Both the position numbers and the translations under genes were made by a program. A DNA stretch of 64,000 bases from Owenia fusiformis (Eukaryota > Annelida > Polychaeta > Sabellida > Oweniidae). The stretch's first letter is position 1. Each line of letters begins with the position of its first letter. The DNA lies in NCBI GenBank assembly GCA_903813345.2, contig CAIIXF020000012.1, positions 28,160,184 to 28,224,183 on the forward strand. Direction: 5' to 3'. Under the pieces are notes generated by a model that ran no database searches, had not been told where the DNA came from, and saw only the letters and a program-made list of their open reading frames with translations. Positions 1 to 10,800 of the stretch are shown piece by piece.

Positions 1-1010
1 AAATGTACGTAGAAATCCAATACTCCGTAAAACCCCATTACGAAGAAAATGTACGTAGAAATCCAATATTGACCAGTCAAACCACATCACGAGGAAAATG
101 AACGTAAAAAATCAACAACTCTTCAAACCTCATCACGATGGAAATGTACCTAGAAATCCAATAACCCATTAAACCTCATCACGAGGAAAATGTACGTAGA
201 AATCCAATAACCCATTAAACCTCATCACGAGGAAAATGTACGTAGAAATCCAATAACCCATTAAACCTCATCACGAGGAAAATGTATGTAGAAATCCAAT
301 AACCCATTAAACCTCATCACGGGAAAAATGTACGTAACCCAATAAACCATTAAACCTCATCACGGGGAAAATAAACATTGAAATCCAATAACCCATTAAA
401 CCTCATCACGAGGAAAATGTACGTAGAAATCCAATAACCCATTAAACCTCATCACGAGGAAAATGTACGTAGAAATCCAATAACCCATTAAACCTCATCA
501 CGAGGAAAATGTACGTAGAAATCCAATAACCCATTAAACCTCATCACGGGAAAAATGTACGTAACCCAATAAACCATTAAACCTCATCACGGGGAAAATA
601 TACATTGAAATCCAATAACCCATTAAACCTCATCACGGGAAAAATGTACGTAGAAATCCAATAACCCATTAAACCTCATCACGAGGAAAATGTACGTAGA
701 AATCCAATAACCCATTAAACCTCATCACGAGGAAAATGTACGTAGAAATCCAATAACCCATTAAACCTCATCACGGGAAAAATGTACGTAACCCAATAAA
801 CCATTAAACCTCATCACGGGGAAAATATACGTAGAAATCCAATAACCCATTAAACCTCATCACGAGAAAAATGTACGTACATGTAGAAATCCAATAACCC
901 ATCAAACCTAATCACGAGGAAAATGTACGTTAAAAATCAACAACCCATCGAACCCTATCACGATTTTAAACCTCATCACAAGGAAAATGTACGTATTAAA
1001 ATCCAGCTAT
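1..1010. repeat. 46-bp satellite with 227-bp higher-order period
   Basis: The window opens inside a tandem array with a 46-bp monomer (core AACCCATTAAACCTCATCAC then GAGGAAAATGTACGTAG). A shortened variant monomer carrying GGGAAAAATGTACGTAACCC recurs at about 321, 548 and 775. That is exactly 227 bp apart, four 46-bp monomers plus one of about 43 bp, so the array has a five-monomer higher-order structure. Monomers at both ends are more diverged. The array runs off the left edge. No gene is seen in it. Confidence 0.95.
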
Positions 1011-1260
1011 GCATCAAAATTACTCAAAATTCGATATTTAATATTTGTCACTGTGTATCTTATTATATTTTACACTGAAATTGAGTATTTCCAGTGAAAC
1101 GCCGAATATCCATATGTTACTACGCGACGGAACTATTGACGAGGCATTATTCAAGATCAGTGAGCGATGAAGAAGTCTTGGATTAGGCGTGTCGGTAATT
1201 GAGCCGTTCTTGTTTAGAAAATGACACTGATGTCTACTTATGCTAATGTGATTATCAAAT

Positions 1261-1381
1261 TAATGTCGTTCGGTGTTTGATTGCAAAGATAGACGAATAG
1301 AAAAATAAAGAGACTTCCTCTTAATGTCGTTCGGTATTTGATTGCAAAGACAGACTAACACAAGAAATAAAGAGACTTCCC
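1261..1381. repeat. Two-copy direct repeat of about 61 bp
   Basis: Two adjacent copies begin TTAATGTCGTTCGGT and end AAATAAAGAGACTTCC. They differ at a few positions. They lie about 370 bp upstream of the start codon of the plus-strand gene, so they could fall in its promoter region; no function is visible. Confidence 0.85.
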
Positions 1382-1744
1382 CGGGATATGTACGTAATTG
1401 CCACTCAAAGCTGACAGACAAGTAGACCGTATGCTTCGTTTCATTTCAATTTCACTGAATTGAGGAAAGCGAACAATGAGACAAATCACTCTGCTAATAT
1501 GAGGCAACATTCAATTTACTGCAATAACATATTTTTGCAATTTGGATTTCGATAGAACAGCAGTGTATTAGGATATGTTCGGTCAATGACTGCCGTTTCA
1601 GTAATTTTAGTCTATAATCAAAATTATCATGCGAATGTGAAACTACACAATCTTGTGAACGTTTATTAACACGTGTAGTTGCTGTGGAAAGACGAACATG
1701 CTGATTTTGAGCCTTATTACGTTGACGATGGAGCTTTAAGGATC

Positions 1745-1802
1745 ATGAGGCGATACGTGCTGGAACTGATGCATGGTGTAGTGCTCGTGGTCACACTTTT
1801 AG
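1745..1802 (+). CDS. Exon 1 of membrane-protein gene (signal peptide)
   Basis: ATG opens 19 codons, MRRYVLELMHGVVLVVTLL, then one base before the donor G|GTAATG. Two arginines followed by a hydrophobic run are typical of a signal peptide. The frame has an upstream stop at 1676 and no earlier ATG, which supports this start. The phase-1 end fits the phase of the next exon and joins to make a glycine followed by Cys-Ile-Ser-Arg. The exon is short, so it rests mainly on signal-peptide character, donor and phase. Confidence 0.6.
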
Positions 1803-4800
1803 GTAATGTATAGCATACGTATTCGGCCCGGGGATTTAAACCATCCTTCCAAGGAAACGTATGCCTGACAAGTGATATACCAACAATGAGGTTTATCCTT
1901 GATAACAGAGAAAGACCTATGCTGTAGTTCTGTATATTATACTTTACATATACAAAAATATACAATTTGGTTTGGTTCAAAAGTATGTTTCAAGCAATAT
2001 CATTGAAATAAATCAAAAATAAAACAATGCGTATTATTACCAATTTAAAGCACAGAATAGCGAGCAATGGATTCAAAGTGTTTTCATATTTCTTCGGACT
2101 ATTGAACAACTGTTTCTCATTTTTAGAATTCTTGGCACTGTTTTGATATCTTATTACATCGTGTGGTTAATCAAGTAAACGTCAAAATAAAAAGAGAAAG
2201 AAAATACACGGATGGTTGGTTTTTTATCAATATAATATTTGGTTGTGACTCAACAATTTACCGAACGATGAAACATTATGAATTGTTATTCTACGCAAGA
2301 TGTCAAGATAGTTTCCAAAGTTGCTCAATCTGTTGGCTTTTTATTTGAGTAGTGTCAGAAGTAATCAAATAACTAACCAAATGCAGAGATTTATAAAGTC
2401 TGCTTATGCTAAATGCATCACAATGGGTTGGGTAACTATATGTACTGTGATGATTCTACATAGACATGAACTACATCCAATGGGTAGTTGGAACGCCAAA
2501 TTTTTGAAGGGTGTGTAAGATCGTTAAAAAGTGTCCCAGCGTAACATAGATGAATAATACTTCTAATTTTATAAAGCCATGACTTACACGTTACATCCCC
2601 CCACGCGCAGTAAAAATAATTTGTTTTAACGGAGTATGATGCAGCACACACTTGGGAAAATAATATGGATTATGGTGACATTGTGTTTTGTGTCATTAAT
2701 ATGGAGACAATTGATACATGGTATTAAGTTGCTTTGTCAATACACATCGGACAAATCAATTTCTGACTCAGGATGTTTATATTGTGTAAGAACTGACAAA
2801 AGGGACTGCCAAAAATCAATGTAAGATATCTAACTGTATTGTTGTAATAGTTTGTCACGGGGAGAGGGGTGTAAATGTCTCAAATATTTTTGTCGATTTA
2901 ATAATTATTTTAATGAGGCAGTAAAATAGTTTTTTGATAAATATATGCCCAATTTCCTCATTTTAGATATTTAAACTCATATAAACAATCTAAACAGTCT
3001 CAAAATGGACACCACCTGTGTTTATTATATACAGGGTGTCACAAATATGCCATCCTCTCATTTTGGTTTAACTTTCTCAATAATTAAGGAATTTTCATGA
3101 TTTCTCATGTGTTTTAGATGTGTAATAACTACATACATTTGTCAATATTATCACACCATCTTGCGAGGCATGTTCTCCGAGTATTAGTGCTAGTTTTATA
3201 GAAGGCTTATAAGAGCCAGGCCACAGGAAAAGGGATCATCACAGCTTTTTACAATATTTTGATTTTTATCTTAAAAAACACTAAGAGATCTTTCAAATGA
3301 GCCATTGCTTATGTCTTAACAATATTTCCTGATATAGCAGATATAGACCAGAAAGATAAATTTGAATTTAGCACATTTTTCTCTTAATCTTGAGCACATT
3401 TTTGGCCCCTGTAGCACAGTTTATTTTTTTGTGATAAGCCCGGTTTTCTTATGGTGGGGCTCATATGTTACTAGATTGACTTGATTTAGTTGCGGGACAT
3501 ATTGGTCATTATCCGAGTTTGTATTTAGTTTTAAATAGTGGGGGATAATCATCATACATTATGATAAACCATGACATCTCATTTCTTCTCAGCCCTGAGA
3601 TGTTTCACGTGAAACAGAAAGATCCCGGTGCTATTAGTACCAGAATGGGGATAATAATAAAAACTCATTTCAGTAAGCAACATAGTGAAATCTTGGCCAT
3701 CGGGCCTTCAGAACCTGCTCCAAGATTTAACTATGTTGCCATTTGAAATGAGATAATTACTATACTAAAATCTGAAAACTTAAAGGCAGAATCAGATCTA
3801 TAGGGGGTGACAAAATTAAAAGCAATGTGCATAATTGACCCACCAATCTATTCCTTACAATATCAAATACAATATCTCCCAAAAGATTCACAATATGTTA
3901 TAAATTGGTGAAGTTATAAATGATTCAAAGTGCAAAAATGGGTGAAAAATGTTTAAATTCTCCCAAATAATAAGAATGGTAACCATTCTTATAGAAAAAT
4001 GATACATTATTGTAAAAATCTTTCGTTTTCCTTGAATAAAGTACTATGCAATTTTGTGATTTTTAGAGAATAGACATGACAAGGAATGACATGAGCCAAA
4101 AATATTCTAAAATTGAAACAATTTTTTGTTTAGCCTGCTCGCTATCTCTGATTCTCTCTTTAAGTGGGCCCAAATTTTGAAAATTTCAGGCCAATTTTCT
4201 TGATACTTTGGCCTAAAATGAAAAAGGAAAAGGCCAAGTAATGCTAAAAAGGCCAACTCATTTTGGCTCTAAAAAAGTTTTGCCCCAAAATGTTTTAAGG
4301 ACAAATATTCTTTGCTGGGCTCATCCAAGGATGGGTGGCTATCCCCTCCCCGAGACCCGCCAGTGTTTTGTTTTTGGATTCAATACCCTTTGGACTTAAA
4401 TTAATAAATTATAATTAGTGACTTACAAATAAACTGAAATATCATTGGCAGGCGAAAAATTACAGAAAACGCTGACCATCATAGTTCTAGTTTGTTCTTT
4501 ATAGAAAAAGTAAGTATCGAGATTGCCTATAAGATTTGATTTCGATCACATAACCCAGAAATTGATCTTTTGTAGACATAGAATAGATCGAATAGATTGC
4601 GATTCTCCACGCCGTATCTTTATGGTCTACTTATTCGGCATGCCAATATTGAACAAAAGAACGTCTTAATTACCCACCCGCCAGGGATTCCATTTCCCAG
4701 TTGTCTCATCTTGAGAAAACGAACGCAATAAGTTTGTGAAGTAATGTGAAAAACAAAAGATGGTCCGTTCGTGACTAGACTGTGTGAAAGATTGATCAAT

Positions 4801-7800
4801 CGCAGTTTCTAAATCGGTAAACTCTTGATGCGCAACGGCCAATCCCCATAATGCTTATTTAATCAATAAACGAATTTACTCAAAAATTGCGTAATAATAA
4901 GAGTTGCTATGGTTGCTATTTTAGTTAATGTTTGATGAGAAATTCATGAAATTCTATAACCTGTTTATAGGTCTGATTACCGGACATAACCTTGTAAAAT
5001 ATATGCAACGATTTAACGAACGGTGACAAATTTTGATTAACTCATCAAAACAGAATGTCATAAAGTATTCTATTTGATTTGGGAATATCCTTATTGTATA
5101 AATTCAAGAGAATTCATTCATATCGTTGTACGATTGGTAATTGTGTAATTGGGAAGGTGATATAGAACACTCGACAGTAAGTGAATTAATTCAGTCTGTT
5201 TATTTCTCACCCGGGAGTATTCGGGGACTTGCAACTAAAGTAACAGTAGCTATAATGAAATCAGATTTTATGTATTTGCTCAAGACGTTTTCGTGATCAA
5301 TAAACCAAAAGTAAAGTATTCGTTTACAGAATCACTTTTTGCACCCTAATTAGATTCTTTGTAGGACCATTTATTTGAGACACTCGATCCAAAATTATTG
5401 AATTATTCAAACATTCGATTTTTGTTATCGTTTCAAGATTAAGGTTAATAGTACAATAACGTTATTTCGAAGGGCAATATAGTGAAATATTAGATCGAGG
5501 GCCTTATTTTTCACTATATTGCCCGCAGAAATGACGTTATTCGTATTATTACCACCGTTAATGACCAGGACTGAAACAGCAGGAAAATCGTACGCACTGA
5601 ACGATATATAATTTCCCGGGGAAAATTGCCGGTCGTTAAATGCATTCTCGACCGGTCTGATGAAGATACGGGAATTTAGCTGAGTATCATGATTTTGCTA
5701 ATTAAAGTGCGCAAAATTTTGAGACCCGTTCGCGCATGTTGTAGGCATAACGGCGGTTTATACACGTTTCAAAATGTCCTGTCATGACTACATGTAGGTA
5801 GGGTTCCAAGCCATCCTAGCAAAATAATATGGCTTTAAATGACACTTGTTTAATTTCTTAACTCTAAAATATTAATGATTAAACCGAGAGCTCTTGTGGT
5901 GTGAATCCAACTAAAATCTCCATATTTTCTCCGTTTTGGACCACTATTTTGTGTACCGTAGTACGTACGTTACGAATTACTCCCTCCTTGTCTTTTCTAA
6001 AATAAAGAAACTGAAATATCCGGTAAATTAATTAGCCAGAATCTACGATATGAATCAATCTGTCAATTGCCGTGTAATAAATAAAGGAAAAAATGCGATG
6101 GAGGTTGAATAATTCGATCATATAAGAGAGACATTATGCATACTACATATACATGGGATATCAAATAATATCACAATTTACTTTGACTTCCCTTTATTAA
6201 TAAAATCAAATTATGTCGATAAAAAGTCTAGAAATTGCTAGGCAAACATTTTGGAAGATTCTGTTATTTGTATTAATCAATGATGCAGATTTTCTGCGAG
6301 AAGAACACAGCGAGTTTTTGATATTATACAAATGATCTCATAAACTCTACTATACTACAGAGAATTGCTTCGAAAAACATCTTCATGCACATATGTTAAT
6401 GATTCTCTTGTTTACAATAATCCCTCAAGGACGAATATGTCGTCGTTCTTTATTCTGGGACATTATCCATTATGAACGAATATGTCGTTCGTAATTTTAG
6501 GACATTTCCCATTATGACTTTTCCCTTTGATTAGACGAATACGGCGCTTCTCTAATGCAATCCGACACTACTTTAATTAACCGACGTCCATCAAACTCCA
6601 ATGATATTACCAAACATGCTAATTATAGAAGCGTCATTCTTGATTCTAATACTTGGGAAAATCACTCATCAGAGCTAGCGTTCAATTCCAGGATTTCGTG
6701 CTTTAAATACGAACCACTTCAAGTGTGGAAAACATTTTTCAGAATAATTCCAAATATCCCAATTTCCGAAATGGCCGCCGTTTTTTCGTTACCTGTTTGT
6801 TTCTAATTGCAGGAAATTATTTTGATAATGAATCGTGCCGATTTCTATGATCATAAATATGAACCTAATATGAATGAATATTTATTGCATTTAAAGGATA
6901 TATGGCACGCTTCGTGTCCGTGATAAGCCAAAATTTAAAACTAAAGCATCAGTCACATTTGCTACGACGACCGTACGGTATTTTATTTCTACGGCAAAAT
7001 GCAATTCTACGGCCACCAAGGAAATTCTAGAGTCAGATACTGTAGCAGTCATATTTGCTAACGGTAGCCCTACGGCCTATTTTGTTTCTGTAGAGAAAGA
7101 AAAACAAACAACGGTTGTCAATGTCATGCCCGATGTACGGCCACCGTGGAAGCTTTCTTCGGTTAGGCTACGGCTTGTTAACTTGTACGGCTGTAGAAAT
7201 GAAAAATAGTCAGAACTCCAAGTTGCAATTTCGACGGTGATTCTACGGCCTGGAAAAACTGGATACGCCGTACGGAAAGCAAATGTGACTAAGATTTTCA
7301 TTTGTACGTGAGGGAACACATTTCAAAAAACGATTTTCTCAATATAGTTAAGTATCGCATGGTTCATCTCGTCAATAAATGACACATCACGACAGAAACT
7401 GTGTGAAGAAATATTATCTTTTACGGTACTTAAGCTTGAAAAACAGGCTCTAAATCTTTAAAGTAGAATATAAATTACTTTAACAGCACTCGGCGGTATA
7501 ATGTAATTAAGATGCGGGGCTTTTCCCCAAAACTATTGGTTTTTGCCACATGGTATTTACGCAGTCGAAGTATACTTCAAGATAGAGTACCATCTCTCTG
7601 TTAAATTGAGTTCTCCTTCAGAAACAAGCAGCATCAAAACGAAGACTTCATGATAAGGGGACATGCAATACATCCTCCTTCATTATTGCTAACTAGACCT
7701 GACATTTAGATGCATCCATTAAACATTTCCATTAATCCACCGTAATCCCATCAACTGAAAAGAATTATAGTGAATGTGAAACGGAACATAACAAATTGAT

Positions 7801-10800
7801 CAACATTATTGATAGCTAATGTCTGGAAATTCTCTGAAATGAAATATATAGAAGTTAGCACTTTAATACGTAACAGAGTAACAGACTGTTTGCCTAATAC
7901 TTGTATAATGGTGTGGAAATGCACATCGTAGAATAGAGTACTTGGGAAGCCATATCACAAAGCGCATATAACGTTTCCCTATCACTTGTGATATACGATT
8001 CACAGTCACGTATAGTGTCCATCACTCATCGTAGGAGGCTTCATCTTCAAGGTGTCCCAACAATGACTTATGACATGTACAGGGTGTGCCAAAAAGTCAA
8101 CCCAAACCTAAAATGTTAATAACTCAGTCATTCAGTGTGGGTTTGAAATCACATTTAGCAATATTTAACCTAGTTCAATGTTCTTTCATTCTATGCACTT
8201 TCATTGGTCTAAAATCAATAGTGAAGATTTTATAGCCAATTTACAATTCTCACGCGCAAGCCGGAACACTTAAATTCACAGGGTATTCGCATGAAACACA
8301 GTAATATGAATAATTTAAATCGATAAAACCAGTAACAAATGATGATCTCTGTGGAATTGTCTTTTTACATTTCCCTTTTGCAAGAACTCATTCAGATTTT
8401 CAAACAAGGTTAAATCAAAAATATGGATGATTTATAAGTTCAACCAGTCCATTAACATCAAGTTGAAAAGAGCAAGCCCTGGGATTTTAATCTGAACTAA
8501 TGTGGATAAATGATACACCCTTAGCTATTGATGATGTCGAAATGACACAGCCAATGAAATGCAAAACAACGTTAACAATGATCAAGTACTGTAATAATAC
8601 ACTGCAAAAATGAAGGGGCGTAACTGAAGAAAATGAGCAGGTAAAATTGTTTATATGACATATAGGTCGACGTAACCGTTTCAAATTAAGTATTCTTTGG
8701 ATAGCAGTTCGTGTTATATGTATTATTGACCCTATGTGTAATATTTACACGTACATCACTCGCAATTTCTCTGAATTTTCCCAAATTGGGGGATTGAGCA
8801 TTTCTTTGTACGATTTAATTGGAACTTTTTAAAGTTTATGTTGTAAAATATTTGGAATCCAGATTTTATTGGTTTAGTTAGATTCGAAAGTTGAATTTTG
8901 TGCGAATGTTGATCATCACAAATATGAAACCTAGATCATGTAGAGAAAAAACACTGAAAATAATATAATACGCATTCCTTTATTAATTGATACGTAATCA
9001 GGAACGTACAAAAGGGGTCTTTATTCTCGAGGGATTTTACAGTGAACAGTGTTGTAAAAGTTTTCCTGTATATGCATATATCACCGGAACTACGCTCTTC
9101 CAACTCGGAGGCGATCTGAAATCTAACAAGGCCCCTAAACCAAAATTTGAGCCCACATTTTCTTGATAACTTGGCCTAAAATTGAAAAATAAGTAAGGTC
9201 AAGAAAGGCTTAGTACTCCCCCAAAAGGCCAACTAATTGTGATCCTAAAAATAGTTCATTTTCTTTGCCCATCCTAGGTGGGGGGGGGCAGGTCCCCGGT
9301 GAAATTAGTTACCCTAACAGATTCGTTTCCGTAACAAAATGGCGGATCCTCATCTTTATGGTTTTTCTTTCACATGACGATAGTATCATAGATATATGCC
9401 TCACATTTGCTGCGTAAACGGAATTTCAAAAACGGTTAAGATCTGCACTTTTAACCCGTTTCCGTTTACGTACTAATAATATTCCGTCGTCTCATGAACT
9501 ATTTGTTCGGCGTAAACGTTTAGATTTTCTTAAACATATGATACTGACATACGTTTGTGATAAATATGTCGTCGAAATTTTGCCTACAAATTGTGAAATG
9601 AGAAAAAAAGAAAAGATGTATACTTTTGGTTCCGACACTTTGTCACCAACGGATCCGTTTCTTGAGTGTATATGAAAGTGGATATCCCCAACACTTCTTT
9701 AGCTACCGTACTTTGAATCAAGTTAGATTCCGGTGACAGGAAATTAAATTAATCTCTGTAAAATTGACTAATAGCACCGGGAAGCTTGCTCGATTGGAAC
9801 GAACAATTAAGAAACTGTGAATAAGTAACATCGTTGTTAACTCACTGATGTTCATATATTCCACGCAGTGCCTTAATACAATACGCAGTGATATCGTATG
9901 CATCAATTGACTTCAGAAACGATTATGGCTTATAGCTTCTCTGAATAATTAATCGAAATTGATATCATATTAAAAGTGCTTTAATATAAATAATCCGATT
10001 GTGCTGTCTAGTAATTAGCGACACCAATAATCATATTAATTGTTTTTCAGGGTGTATTTCAAGAGCAACAATTTCTACAACTGTAATGCCATTTAATGGG
10101 ACAGCGTTAACGGCTCTTACATCAACTGGACAAACACCAAGTCCACCACTATCGACTGAGGAGCAGGCGATTAGTGATACTAGTGATACTACCCTCCCAG
10201 ACGACGGGCGTTCAACAACTTATGTACAAAATGACAGTGTTTCTACACAACGTTTTCGATATATAGATATTGGGAACAGTTCTGGTAAAGACCAACCCAT
10301 ATCAGAGCAGCCCGTCATCCCAATCAAATATGTAATAAAACTGAACAAAACCACTGACAAATACGAAGCCATAAAAGCGCCAAATCTTGTTGTAAAAGTT
10401 GCACAAAGTAAATTTGAAACAAGTACCGCAAGTCCACTAACAAGCTCTGCAATTCAACTTACAAGCAGTACAGATAGAATGAAACCAACTCCAAAAAGTG
10501 ATTCTCATTTTAATAACGTTTTAAAATTTGCACCGCCATTTGCGGTTCAGTACCTCGAGAAACAAAGACAAACAGCGGCCCCATCTAGTGACTCACAGAA
10601 ACCTAAATCAAAACCAACTGTAGTGCCAAATATTAAGTCCAAAACACTACCACATGTTCAGTCCATGTTAAACAGCCAGTCGGAAACAGTACCAGCTGAA
10701 GGTACAGCAAACATTACATACAATGAAACAAGAGTGGCCCCAAAGACAACATCAACTGTAACGTACCACCTGATACTGGAGCCTGCGTTGAAGAAACAAA

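Larger units (their letters stand above)
1803..10050 (+). other. Intron 1 of membrane-protein gene
   Basis: An 8.2-kb AT-rich intron. It holds several dispersed inverted-repeat elements, listed separately, and degenerate transposon-like ends such as TACAGGGTGTCACAAA near 3023 and TACAGGGTGTGCCAAAAAGT near 8079, for which no partner end is visible. Two diverged copies of a dispersed repeat (core TTTTCTTGATA.CTTGGCCTAAAAT) lie at about 4145-4330 and 9130-9300. I saw no other exon. Confidence 0.5.

Noticed and set aside
1-1010. CRISPR-like array of regular repeats
   Set aside because: Monomers are contiguous with no unique spacers, and the context is an animal genome; it is a satellite.
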